Source: Candidatus Kapaibacterium sp. (GTDB taxonomy: Bacteria > Bacteroidota > Ignavibacteria > Palsa-1295). From it: a stretch of DNA of 43,528 bases. Below the pieces are notes generated by a model that saw only the letters and a list, made by a program, of their open reading frames with translations, was not told where the DNA came from and did not search any database. The stretch spans positions 1 through 43,528 of the forward strand of contig JADGPZ010000001.1 in the NCBI GenBank assembly GCA_017882165.1, in the 5' to 3' direction. Numbering within the stretch: the first letter of the stretch is position 1; every line of letters starts with the position of its first letter. The position numbers and the translations under genes were made by a program. Below are positions 7,858-16,215 of the stretch, piece by piece.

Positions 7858-10344
7858 TTACCAGATTTCTGGGTAACGTGCTGGCTCGCTTTCCCGCATG
7901 AGCCGGTACCCCGCTTCGATAATGTCTTCGACCTGCGGTTTGGAGAAATAATCCCCGTCCGATGCATACGCTGGACGGTGGTCCTTGCCGGTCAGTGTCA
8001 CCGGCTTTGAATCAAGCCAGCGATAGCCGTCCTGCTTTTCGAGGACTTCCCGCATCATAAATGCTGACGCTCCACCCGGCACATCCTCGTCTAAGAAGAT
8101 GATGCGACTGGTCTTTTTGAGAGAATTCAAAATCATCTGATGGAGGTCGAATGGCAGGAGCGTCTGCACGTCGATTACTTCGAGTGACACTCCGAGCTTT
8201 TCAAGTTCAGAGGCAGAGTCCATCGCAACGCGGCAGGATGCGCCGTATGTAACGAGTGTGATGTCCGAGCCCTCACGAAGGATTTCTGGCACGCCGAGTG
8301 GCACCGTGAACTCGCCGACGTTTGCCGGAATTGTCTCTTTGAGTCGATAACCATTCAGCACTTCGACAATCAGCGCCGTATCGTCCGAGCGAAGCATCGT
8401 GTTGTAAAATCCTGCGGCTTGCGTCATGTTGCGCGGCACGAGGACGTACATTCCTCGGAGCGCGCTCAGGATCATTCCCATCGGTGAGCCGGAATGCCAG
8501 ACGCCTTCCAGCCGGTGCCCGCGCGTGCGAACGATGACCGGCGCCTTCTGTCCCGCTTTCGTGCGCCAGCGCACGGTCGCGAGATCATCCGACAATGTTT
8601 GAAGCGCGAAGAGCAAGTAGTCGATGTATTGAATCTCGACGATCGGACGCAGCCCGCGCATGGCCGCGCCAATGCCTTGGCCAACGATCGTGGCTTCACG
8701 GATGCCGGTGTCGGTCACGCGCGACTCGCCGTACTTGGCTTGCATGTCCTCGAAGCCCTTGTTGACATCGCCAATCACACCGATGTCTTCGCCAATCGCG
8801 AAGACACGCGGATCGCGCGCCAACGCATGATCGAAGCAAGCTTGCATGACTTGCCGACCATCCACTTTCGCTTCATCGCCGGTGTAGTCGGCTTTGACTT
8901 CTGGCACGAGCAGCGCAGACTCCGCAGTCTCGCTATACATGAGCGAACTGTATTCATCGAAATGCCGCGCATCGGCCTGCGTTTTCCATTCGCGTAGGTC
9001 GGCGCTTCCAGCCCGACCCGCCAAGCGAAGAACCTTGCCGGCGGCGCTGTAAATATCCTTGTGGAATGGCTCCTTGATCGCGTTCAGCGATTCTTTGATT
9101 GCAAGAATCTCCGCACCATTCCCCACTTGCGATGCAATCCGCTCGAACATGGCAGTGACTTCCGCAATGTCTCGCTTGATCGGTGCAAGATAATTATCCC
9201 ATGCTGCTTGCTTGGCCTGATCGACGATCTTCTTATCTTCGGCGTCGATTGTATCCAGCTCTTCAGCACTCGCGACGCCAGCTTCAATCATCCACGCGCG
9301 CATCCGCTTCACGCAATCGTGATCGTCCTCCCATGCGAGGCGCTCTTTGGATTTGTATCGCTCGTGTGAGCCAGAAGTCGAGTGACCCTGCGGCTGTGTG
9401 ACCTCGGTGATATGAAACAGAACTGGCGTATGCTCTTTGCGCGCGCGCTCGATGCCCTCCTGGTAGGCCTTCACCAAGGCGGGATAATCCCAGCCATTGA
9501 CTTTGTAGATCAAGTAGCCATCACCACACGCATTCGTCTCGAATCCTTTGAGGATCTCCGAAATATCTTCCTTGCACGTTTGATATTTTGCCGGCACGCT
9601 GATACCGTAGCCATCGTCCCACACGCTGATTGCCATCGGGACGCGCAGCACACCGGCGGCATTGAATGCTTCCCAGAATAATCCCTCGGAAGTCGAAGCG
9701 TTGCCGATCGTGCCGAATGCCACTTCGTTGCCGTGTTCGGAGAACTGCTCAAAGCCTTCTTGCAGGACTGGCGTCTCACGGAAGAGCTTCGAGGCGTAGG
9801 CGAGCCCGACTAAGCGCGGCATTTGTCCGCTGGTGGGAGAAATATCGGCAGATGAATTCTTCTGCGCCATCAGGTTCTTCCATGAGCCATCTTCATTCAG
9901 GCTACGCGTGGCGAAGTGGCCGTTCATCATGCGGCCCGCACTGGCTGGCTCGGCCTCGACCGACGTGTGCGCGTAAAGCTGCGCGAAGAACTCCTGAATG
10001 GTGTAGAGGCCCGCAGCAAACATGAAGGTCTGATCGCGGTAGTAGCCGCTACGCCAATCGCCGTTCTGGAACGCGCGCGCCATCGCGACTTGCGGCACTT
10101 CCTTGCCATCGCCGAAGATGCCGAACTTCGCCTTGCCGGTCAAGACTTCACGACGACCCAGCATGCTCGCCAATCGGCTTTGGTGCGAGATGCGGTAGTC
10201 GTTCAGGATTTCGTCGCGGGTGAGTCCCAGCTCGCGCCAGGAGTCGGATTTCGTCTTTTTATCTGACATAACGTGGCCATTAGAGCCATTTTTGGGTAGG
10301 TCCTTGATGTCAGAGCGTTTTGCCTTTGCGGCCTTTTGTGGCAT
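7858..10344 (-). CDS. Fused alpha-beta E1 component of a 2-oxoacid dehydrogenase complex
   Basis: The product has 828 residues and combines both E1 halves. The N-terminal half is E1-alpha-like, with the thiamine-diphosphate region written GTIGNASTSEGLFWEAFN and VWDDGYGIS. The C-terminal half, from about residue 495, is E1-beta-like (FAIGEDIG, VTDTGIREATIVGQGIGAAM, TYGASCRVAMDSA, DVQTLLPFD). Such fusions are common in Bacteroidota-type bacteria and decarboxylate pyruvate or branched-chain 2-oxoacids, passing the acyl group to E2 lipoamide. Substrate cannot be assigned, and no E2 or E3 gene is in the window. The GN in place of the usual GD of the GDG motif may be a lineage trait. The first 25 residues are Lys-rich and possibly dispensable; a second ATG (MSDKKTK) is an alternative start. 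Upstream lies an inverted-repeat element. Confidence 0.92.
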   Translation of the reverse strand: MPQKAAKAKRSDIKDLPKNGSNGHVMSDKKTKSDSWRELGLTRDEILNDYRISHQSRLASMLGRREVLTGKAKFGIFGDGKEVPQVAMARAFQNGDWRSGYYRDQTFMFAAGLYTIQEFFAQLYAHTSVEAEPASAGRMMNGHFATRSLNEDGSWKNLMAQKNSSADISPTSGQMPRLVGLAYASKLFRETPVLQEGFEQFSEHGNEVAFGTIGNASTSEGLFWEAFNAAGVLRVPMAISVWDDGYGISVPAKYQTCKEDISEILKGFETNACGDGYLIYKVNGWDYPALVKAYQEGIERARKEHTPVLFHITEVTQPQGHSTSGSHERYKSKERLAWEDDHDCVKRMRAWMIEAGVASAEELDTIDAEDKKIVDQAKQAAWDNYLAPIKRDIAEVTAMFERIASQVGNGAEILAIKESLNAIKEPFHKDIYSAAGKVLRLAGRAGSADLREWKTQADARHFDEYSSLMYSETAESALLVPEVKADYTGDEAKVDGRQVMQACFDHALARDPRVFAIGEDIGVIGDVNKGFEDMQAKYGESRVTDTGIREATIVGQGIGAAMRGLRPIVEIQYIDYLLFALQTLSDDLATVRWRTKAGQKAPVIVRTRGHRLEGVWHSGSPMGMILSALRGMYVLVPRNMTQAAGFYNTMLRSDDTALIVEVLNGYRLKETIPANVGEFTVPLGVPEILREGSDITLVTYGASCRVAMDSASELEKLGVSLEVIDVQTLLPFDLHQMILNSLKKTSRIIFLDEDVPGGASAFMMREVLEKQDGYRWLDSKPVTLTGKDHRPAYASDGDYFSKPQVEDIIEAGYRLMRESEPARYPEIW

Positions 10345-10386
10345 GGTAGCCGCCTAAACAGAAGCGGGAGAGGTTTTTATCCCTCT

Positions 10387-10486
10387 GTCTGAACCTTGAT
10401 TTCATGAGATTTGATAGATTAGTGAGATTGCGTGACCCCGACTCATCTTCTTAATCTCTAAAATCTCATAAAATCAAGGTTCAGAC
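10387..10486. repeat. 100-bp inverted-repeat element (GTCTGAACCTTGATTT arms)
   Basis: GTCTGAACCTTGATTT plus a further 18 nt at 10387-10420 is mirrored by the complement at 10453-10486, about 34-bp arms with three mismatches, so the element folds back on itself almost completely. It fills the gap between the E1 start and the stop of the next minus-strand gene. There is no ORF inside. It resembles a non-autonomous MITE or REP-like unit. I have the impression of similar TCTGAACC-ended repeats in other environmental bacteria, but that is memory, not a search. Confidence 0.75.
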
Positions 10487-10488
10487 GA

Positions 10489-12606
10489 TTATGGCAATAT
10501 AACCACCGCCCGCGCCGCACTCTGCCCGCCCGCTTCTAACCGGCAGAAATAGACTCCGCCCGGCAGCGTCCCACGATCGAACGTGACCTCATGCTCGCCC
10601 GCATCGAAAAAACCGCTCGCCAGCACCGCAACCTCACGGCCAGTGGCATCGAAGAGTTTGAGGGATGCGAAGGCTGGTACGACAAATGAGAAACTCATCG
10701 AGCAGCCTTGGCTCACGGGGTTCGGGTAAGTCGGTTCAAGCGCCAGATCATGACTGAGGTGAGTACTGTTTTCTACAACCGACAACATTGTTGTTGATTG
10801 AGAGCTTCGAAAGACGCCGAATGGTGTACCGGCAAATAGAATTCCTTCAGAATCGATCGCGAGACTTGCTACATGATATAATCCGGTGTATAACTTATTC
10901 AGGCCACCGGTCACATTCATCCAATTGTCACCATCATTGGTGGATTGGAATACGCCGCTATCCGTCGCTACAAACACGAACCCACTTGAATTCACGATCA
11001 GCGAGGTGGGGTAACCGCGAGCAAGTCCATTGTTTGTTAGTTGCCATGAATTGCCATCGTCAGTGGAACGCAAGACACCGCCGTTTGCCCCTGCGAATAC
11101 TGTGTGCGGTCCCTTCAAAGCAAGGAACCGCCATCCATCAAACATCACCATGCTGTCAATCCATATCCATGAATCCCCATTGTCTGTGCTTCGATAAATG
11201 CGGGTATGTGTCCCTGCAAAAACCGCCCCGTTCCCGCGACATTCAAGTGATATGACTTCCACACCGCCTAAAGCCCCTTGGGTAGCATCCGTCCAGCGGT
11301 TCCCGTTGTCGGTTGATCGAAGTACCGCACCTCCGCGAGTGCCGGCGAAGAGCGTTCCTTGTGAACTGCATGTGAGCATGGTAATGTCTCCAATGCCCAG
11401 TTCGGTCGAATCCCAATTCCTACCGTTGTCAAATGATCGGTAGATGCCACCGGTGCCGTTTCCATCGATAAATCCTGCGAAGACGGTTCCGGAAGTATTA
11501 GCCGTTAAAGCTCCAATGCTGACGTACCATGGCACACGACCAGTGGCTTCCCAACTCTTACCCTGATTCGTCGAACGTGCGGCATAATAACCCGCTCCTG
11601 CAAAGATCGTAGCGCCTGAACGAATCGAAATCGGATCGATCTCAACTCCTTGCAACGAGGGAAGCAACGGTGTCCAACGCGAACTTCCATCAAATCTGAA
11701 TAACCCATTGAAACTACTCGCGATCATTCCGATGTCGGGTGAAACAACAAGTCCACTCGCATTTGGGACTCCTGCTTGTCTGTACCAATACATGCCGCTT
11801 GGAGTCGTCGAAAATTCCCACCCACTATCTGTCATGATATCGACAATCCTTGACTGGTCGATAGTTGCAGCATAAACATGCTTTCCTGTTATGCTAAGCT
11901 TCTCCCAAGAAGTACCTGCATTTAAGGAGCGGATCATTCCATTCCCATAGGTACCTACAAATAAGGATCCGTTCTGATTACCCAGGATGCAAGTAATTGG
12001 CGCAGTCGAATGGGTGTCACCAGTCGCGGACCAATTGTCGCCTCCGTCAGAGGTTACGTAGATTCCACCTCCATGCGTGCCGCCGAATACTTTACTTGAC
12101 GTAGGAACACCCAAGACTGTAACCGTTTGTTCAATGGGACCGGTGTAGACACGCATCCATTTTCGACCATTGTCGGTGGATCGAAAAACACCACTGTCAC
12201 TACACGCGAATACTGCATTATTTTGAACCACAACAAGTGACCTGAAGTAACTCTTAATGAGACCGCTATCTGGAGCGAGCCACGAATTTCCATAGTCTGA
12301 ACTGTAGAAGACGCCGCTATCGGTCGCGGCAAAAAGTGGAGAGTTGCCATCAATGCCTAATGAGCTGATGACCCCGGCTGAAACACTTCCTGTTGATCGG
12401 GTCCATGAACCACCTCCGTGTGAGATATACACTCCGCTACCCACAGCGGCATATAGTGTTCCACTCTGGCTCATCGCAAGCGCAGATACACTCGTTGTCG
12501 AGCCATTGCAAGGCTCCCAAAAATTCTGCGCGCGCGCATCGCCAATCTCAAAGAGAGCAGCGGAAAGCATCAGCAAGATTACCTTAATCACAACGGCTTC
12601 CAACAC
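10489..12606 (-). CDS. T9SS-exported BNR/sortilin-like repeat protein
   Basis: The product has 705 residues. The frame opens at a GTG (12606); another GTG at 12591 would give a more compact signal peptide ending near DARAQ. At least ten repeats carry an Asp-box-like core, for example RSTDNGRKW, VTSDGGDNW, RSTNQGKSW, RSFDNGRNW and RSTDDGNSW, predicting a beta-propeller of the BNR/sortilin/Ycf48 type. The last 80 residues form a T9SS type A sorting domain (TYPNPVSQG, LKLFDATGREVAVL, LPGGVYFCRL, ending VVILP), so the protein should cross the outer membrane and be anchored or released. The function is unknown; such propellers usually bind partners or glycans. It is the last gene of the minus-strand run from 15383. 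Confidence 0.87.
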   Translation of the reverse strand: MLEAVVIKVILLMLSAALFEIGDARAQNFWEPCNGSTTSVSALAMSQSGTLYAAVGSGVYISHGGGSWTRSTGSVSAGVISSLGIDGNSPLFAATDSGVFYSSDYGNSWLAPDSGLIKSYFRSLVVVQNNAVFACSDSGVFRSTDNGRKWMRVYTGPIEQTVTVLGVPTSSKVFGGTHGGGIYVTSDGGDNWSATGDTHSTAPITCILGNQNGSLFVGTYGNGMIRSLNAGTSWEKLSITGKHVYAATIDQSRIVDIMTDSGWEFSTTPSGMYWYRQAGVPNASGLVVSPDIGMIASSFNGLFRFDGSSRWTPLLPSLQGVEIDPISIRSGATIFAGAGYYAARSTNQGKSWEATGRVPWYVSIGALTANTSGTVFAGFIDGNGTGGIYRSFDNGRNWDSTELGIGDITMLTCSSQGTLFAGTRGGAVLRSTDNGNRWTDATQGALGGVEVISLECRGNGAVFAGTHTRIYRSTDNGDSWIWIDSMVMFDGWRFLALKGPHTVFAGANGGVLRSTDDGNSWQLTNNGLARGYPTSLIVNSSGFVFVATDSGVFQSTNDGDNWMNVTGGLNKLYTGLYHVASLAIDSEGILFAGTPFGVFRSSQSTTMLSVVENSTHLSHDLALEPTYPNPVSQGCSMSFSFVVPAFASLKLFDATGREVAVLASGFFDAGEHEVTFDRGTLPGGVYFCRLEAGGQSAARAVVILP

Positions 12607-12663
12607 GCACGGCTCAATTCAAATGCCATCAACCAAGGGGCAAAACGAGTGCCCATCAACGCA

Positions 12664-13542
12664 TCAGCCTGCCACCGCCTGATAACGCTTCATCCACGTC
12701 ACTTGCCGTTTGGCATACTGGCGGGTGCGGATGACGATGCGCTCGCGGGCCTGGGCAAGCGGGAGGAGTCCTTCGGCGACATCGAACATTTCGCGGTAGC
12801 CGATGGCGCGCATGGCGGGCGCTTCGCGTGTGACGCCACTTCGCAAAAGCTGTCTGGCCTCGGCGAGCCATCCGTGCGCGATCATTTGGTCCACCCGCTG
12901 CTCGATGCGATGCCAGATCTCGGGCCGCGGAACGTCGAGCACTTTGAACTCCGGCAAAAACTCGAACGGCTCCGGCTTTTGCTTGCGCGTTTCACCAAGC
13001 GGCTCGCCGGTCGCGTAGTAATGCTCCCACGCGCGCTGCAACCGGATCGGGTTCATTTCGCGGTGAATCTGGGCGAAGAGAACCGGATCGACACCGCGCA
13101 GGCGTTCGAGCATTTCTTCGAATCCATTACTCGTGATCTCGTCTCTGGCACGCACTCGCGCGATTTCCAGCTTGCCATCCAGCAGATCGACGGACATGAT
13201 GCCATCGAAGAGCGCGTCGATGTAAAGTCCTGTGCCGCCCACGACAACCGGCGTCTTCTGCCGTTCGATGATGTCGCGAATCGTCTCTCTCGCAAGGCGG
13301 GAGTAATCGGCGGCGTTGAACTGCTCGTTGGGTTCGAGGATGTCGATGAGATGGTGCGGGACACGCGCGCGGATTTCCTTCTCCGGCTTCGCAGTACCGA
13401 TGTCGAACCCGCGATAGATAAGGAAGGCATCGGCGTTGACGATCTCGATTGTCGGATCGGCCTCGGCCAATTTCAGGGCGTAGTCTGTCTTACCCGACGC
13501 CGTCGGGCCGGTGATGACGAGAATGCGTTCAGTTGAGATCAC
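12664..13542 (-). CDS. miaA: tRNA dimethylallyltransferase
   Basis: The product has 292 residues from a GTG start. MiaA transfers a dimethylallyl group to N6 of A37 in tRNAs reading UNN codons. The ATP/DMAPP-binding P-loop GPTASGKT is at residues 12-19. Family motifs VNADAFLIYRGFDIGTAKP, VPHHLIDI, VVVGGTGLYIDALF and the C-terminal RTRQYAKRQVTWMKRY are all present. Length is normal. It lies between pcm upstream (with a palindromic repeat in the gap) and the BNR-repeat gene downstream, so the three may be co-transcribed. Confidence 0.96.
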   Translation of the reverse strand: MISTERILVITGPTASGKTDYALKLAEADPTIEIVNADAFLIYRGFDIGTAKPEKEIRARVPHHLIDILEPNEQFNAADYSRLARETIRDIIERQKTPVVVGGTGLYIDALFDGIMSVDLLDGKLEIARVRARDEITSNGFEEMLERLRGVDPVLFAQIHREMNPIRLQRAWEHYYATGEPLGETRKQKPEPFEFLPEFKVLDVPRPEIWHRIEQRVDQMIAHGWLAEARQLLRSGVTREAPAMRAIGYREMFDVAEGLLPLAQARERIVIRTRQYAKRQVTWMKRYQAVAG

Positions 13543-13636
13543 AAGGAGACCAAAGGATATGAGGAAGCGGAGGGCTTTCGGAAGCCCTCGGTAATAAGAA
13601 ACCGTTATCAGGTTTTCATAACAGACTTTTTCTGAA

Positions 13637-13704
13637 CTGTCATCCGGAGATCCTTCGACTCCGCAATTCTCCCTTCGGTCGAATTGCTTCGCTCAGGATG
13701 ACAG
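13637..13704. repeat. Intergenic palindromic repeat (CTGTCATCC ends)
   Basis: A 68-bp unit begins CTGTCATCC and ends GGATGACAG, with internal GAATTGCTTCGCTC-type sequence, and forms an imperfect hairpin. It ends 3 bp from the pcm stop codon. The ends resemble the GTCATTGCGAGG repeats at 14396 and 21055 and probably belong to the same broad family. A separate stem, GAGGGCTT-TCGG-AAGCCCTC at 13570-13589, lies in the same gap. Confidence 0.7.
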
Positions 13705-13706
13705 AA

Positions 13707-14375
13707 CTATGCGGCCCACCCCTCTTTGCCAATCAACGGCACAAACGCAAAGTCGATCAGCTCTTTGGCTTTGAGTTCTTCTCCGTTCTTCCGGATCAGG
13801 TACATGCGCTGACGGCCCATGTCGCCAATAGGAATAACCATGCGTCCGCCGTTCGGCGAGAGTTGCTTTGCGAGAGATTCTGGCACATCCGGCGCGCCAG
13901 CGGTGACGAGGATCGCATCGAATGGCGCATATTCCGGCCAGCCGCGGGTGCCGTCTCCGGCCCGCGAGATCACTTTGTGGTAGCCCAGAGAGTCAAGCCG
14001 CTTGCGGGCTGTTTCCAGAAGTGGGATGTGCCGTTCGATCGTAAAGACGCGCACGCCCATCTGCGCCAGCACAGCAGCCTGGTAGCCCGAGCCGGTGCCG
14101 ATCTCGAGCACTTTCTCGCCCGGTTTCAGGTCCAACACCTGGGTTTGATATGCCACAGCAAACGGCTGGGAGATCGTCTGGCCCTCGCCGATGGGGAGCG
14201 CGGAGTCTTCGTATGCTCGTCTGGCGAATGTCGCATCCAAGAATCGCTCGCGCGGTACTTTCGACATCGCATCGAGCACGCGCTCATCGTGGATTCCACG
14301 TGCGCGCAATTCGGCTACGAACCCCTCCCGGGCCGCCGAGACCATCCCACCGTTCCGCTTGACTTCTGCTTGCAA
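13707..14375 (-). CDS. pcm: Protein-L-isoaspartate O-methyltransferase
   Basis: The product has 222 residues. Pcm uses S-adenosylmethionine to methylate isoaspartyl residues in damaged proteins and start their repair. Diagnostic sequences include VPRERFLD, YEDSALPIGEGQTISQPF, the SAM-binding VLEIGTGSGYQAAVLA, GDGTRGWPEYAPFDAILVTA and the late GGRMVIPIG. Length and motifs are complete. It lies between two palindromic repeat units, in the same direction as miaA. Confidence 0.96.
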   Translation of the reverse strand: MQAEVKRNGGMVSAAREGFVAELRARGIHDERVLDAMSKVPRERFLDATFARRAYEDSALPIGEGQTISQPFAVAYQTQVLDLKPGEKVLEIGTGSGYQAAVLAQMGVRVFTIERHIPLLETARKRLDSLGYHKVISRAGDGTRGWPEYAPFDAILVTAGAPDVPESLAKQLSPNGGRMVIPIGDMGRQRMYLIRKNGEELKAKELIDFAFVPLIGKEGWAA

Positions 14376-14395
14376 GTAATTCTCCTGATTTAGCA

Positions 14396-14498
14396 GTCAT
14401 TGCGAGGAGTGCGAAGCACGACGAAGCAATCTCCAGAAGGAAGCCACGGACTCCGTGGTGGGGATTGCTTCGCTTCACTTCGTTACGCTCGCAATGAC
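14396..14498. repeat. REP-like palindrome, GTCATTGCGAGGAG family (copy 1)
   Basis: The unit starts GTCATTGCGAGGAG and ends GCTCGCAATGAC, with inner inverted blocks CGAAGCAATC and GATTGCTTCG. The same ends and inner blocks recur at 21055-21185 between rplM and rpsI. It fills the gap between the glyoxalase-like gene and pcm. Confidence 0.8.
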
Positions 14499-14507
14499 AA
14501 TCCTATT

Positions 14508-15383
14508 TTAGTATCCAAATACAATCCCGCCATCTTCAATCGAAAGCCACTGGCCTTCCGGCTTGAATGATTTCTCGGGAGTCGCGGATGTGGATGATCG
14601 GTCATCCACTGGTATCTCAAATCGAATCGCCGTGCGCGCATCAACCGGCCCAACGAGCCAATAGTCGCAGCAACCTTCATGAAGTTTTCGCAAACTGAGC
14701 GCATCGAATACCCGCCGAAGAAGCGCCTGCGATGAATCGCTCGCCGAAAGGATGATCCACGAGATTCGCCGGTAGCCGTTCTGCCCTGCCTCGGCTTGGA
14801 TCGGTCTCGGTTCGCGCGGCACAAACACAAAGTCGAGCGGGGCCGTCCCGATCATTCCGAAACCGGAAGGAGCGACCAATCCGTGCGGAATCCCGAGTGA
14901 GTCCAGATGTCTCCCAAGCAGTGGAATATCCTCGACCGCGAATGCGACACCGGCGACATGATTACCATAGGCAGCGAGCGCGCGAGTTTTCCAGGCGCTG
15001 GTGTCCCTGGGGATCGCCCACGATCCGTCACTTGATTCTAATTCGATGCTGTTGCCGCTCGGGAGCCGGACTGCAACCGGGCCGTATGCCGCGAACTCAG
15101 AATGCTCGAATTTGAACCCGTGGGCCAGAAACGAGCGCATCGCGCTGTCCAGATTCGTGGTGAGATAGGTGACGCGGTCGAGACGCACCGAGTTTGTCTG
15201 GGCGGTCGAGACGATCGGAGTGACTAACTCTAAGATGAGCGAAATTTGGACTAATAATGGCCAAATCAGCCTGCATTCGGCCTTTGTTGCTGGTAGACAA
15301 ATGCGTTTGGGCACTTTTTTGGGTAATCGACTGTATAGAGCACGCTGAATGATGAGCCGGATCGTCCACTCATCGGGGTACAT
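14508..15383 (-). CDS. VOC/glyoxalase-like domain protein, probably exported
   Basis: The product has 291 residues from the ATG at 15383. A hydrophobic stretch near residues 40-62 (WPLLVQISLILELVTPIVST followed by AQ) resembles a signal peptide, so the true start may be internal, although I see no good start codon there. From residue 67 the phrase RLDRVTYLTTNLDSAMRSFL and later GNHVAGVAFAVEDI look like a glyoxalase-like (VOC) domain. VOC proteins are metal-binding lyases, dioxygenases or binding proteins; the substrate cannot be inferred. A GTGGATGA-TCGG-TCATCCAC palindrome lies within the coding sequence and encodes a stretch around PVDDRSS near the C-terminus. Confidence 0.65.
   Translation of the reverse strand: MYPDEWTIRLIIQRALYSRLPKKVPKRICLPATKAECRLIWPLLVQISLILELVTPIVSTAQTNSVRLDRVTYLTTNLDSAMRSFLAHGFKFEHSEFAAYGPVAVRLPSGNSIELESSDGSWAIPRDTSAWKTRALAAYGNHVAGVAFAVEDIPLLGRHLDSLGIPHGLVAPSGFGMIGTAPLDFVFVPREPRPIQAEAGQNGYRRISWIILSASDSSQALLRRVFDALSLRKLHEGCCDYWLVGPVDARTAIRFEIPVDDRSSTSATPEKSFKPEGQWLSIEDGGIVFGY
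14590..14609. repeat. Intragenic copy of the GGATGA-TCGN-TCATCC palindrome
   Basis: A perfect 8-bp stem GTGGATGA/TCATCCAC with TCGG loop sits inside the 3' part of the glyoxalase-like gene and keeps the frame open. Its core matches the intergenic copies at 1573 and 7605. Confidence 0.5.
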
Positions 15384-15409
15384 TCTAACAAGGGAGAAAC
15401 ACGACGCCT

Positions 15410-15691
15410 ATGCGTATGCAATCCAAAGATAAGGAAATTCTTCCGGGCACGGAAGAGCCGAACATCAAGATCTCCACGCCGCTGAGCCGCCTGCAGGTCT
15501 CGCTCATCCAGGAGTCACTCCGCGAAACCGGCTGGAAGCACTCCGATTTCTTCCACGGCAATCACACACCCGGCGGCATCCGTCCGACGTTCAAGATGAC
15601 CGTCTTCCAGGCCAAGGCCGGACTTAAACGCTCCGAAGTCGTTCAGCGCATCCAGACCATCGTCGGGAAGTTCAAAGAAGAGAAGGTGTAA
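15410..15691 (+). CDS. Hypothetical protein, 93 residues
   Basis: I do not recognise this family. The protein is small, soluble and basic, beginning MRMQSKDKEILPGTEEP, with an amphipathic middle (SRLQVSLIQESLRETGWKHS) and a Lys-rich C-terminal helix (VVQRIQTIVGKFKEEK). It diverges from the glyoxalase-like gene across 26 bp. Codon use and composition resemble neighbouring core genes, and the frame is a better candidate than its antisense. No signal peptide or metal motif is visible. Confidence 0.6.
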   Translation: MRMQSKDKEILPGTEEPNIKISTPLSRLQVSLIQESLRETGWKHSDFFHGNHTPGGIRPTFKMTVFQAKAGLKRSEVVQRIQTIVGKFKEEKV

Positions 15692-15697
15692 GCCTTC

Positions 15698-15889
15698 TCA
15701 GTGAACGACCGCGATTCTCCGCGTCTGCCGCTCCCCTCCCGCCTGCGCGATCGCAAAATAGACCCCAGCCGGAATCGTGGAGAGATCGACATCGATCTCT
15801 CCCATGCCGCGTTGCGCCATAACCTCTTCGCCGAGGACATTGAAGTGACCTTCCCCCGATTTGGTAGACAGCGATGACCCTATTTCGTA
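15698..15889 (-). pseudogene. Relic of a T9SS C-terminal sorting domain
   Basis: On the minus strand the frame ending at the TGA at 15698-15700 reads HFNVLGEEVMAQRG, then IDVDLSTIPAGVYFAIAQ, then RRIAVVH and stop. This is the second half of a Por/T9SS type A sorting domain. The frame is closed upstream by TAA at 15890-15892, no start codon gives a sensible protein, and nothing like the rest of a surface protein precedes it. I read it as the surviving 3' tail of a deleted gene. Confidence 0.65.
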
Positions 15890-16215
15890 TTACTGTTCAT
15901 TTGCGAGACCGTCACAATGTCCTGATGTTACCATAATCTTCTCTTAAGCCGCTGCAATCGGATATGATCCCGAACGCCCGCAAGTGGGTACGCGGACCGG
16001 CTACACTTAAGCTGTAGATACTCGGACCGCAATCGCAATCGTCTTTCGTGTATCTGCAATTCAGGGAAAGGTCCCTTTGAGGCAAGTGCTGTCAATAAGA
16101 AAGAACGGTCGAAATTCAGGACGAAATCTATTTTAGCCCTCCTCAGGGGTAAAAAGATTCACTGTAAGGTGTTGAGTCTCATGGACCTTCATTAAATGTG
16201 GAAATTAGAGCAAAA
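15890..16215. other. Intergenic, no gene seen
   Basis: About 325 bp between the T9SS relic and the first cassette gene. I see no convincing ORF, tRNA or strong terminator; only small stems such as AGGGAAAGGTCCCTTT near 16057. It marks the left boundary of the AT-richer block. Confidence 0.5.

Noticed and set aside
12649-13536. A 295-codon plus-strand frame
   Set aside because: Antisense to miaA almost end to end, which carries all MiaA motifs.
13698-14393. A 231-codon plus-strand frame
   Set aside because: Antisense to pcm and partly made of palindromic repeat sequence.
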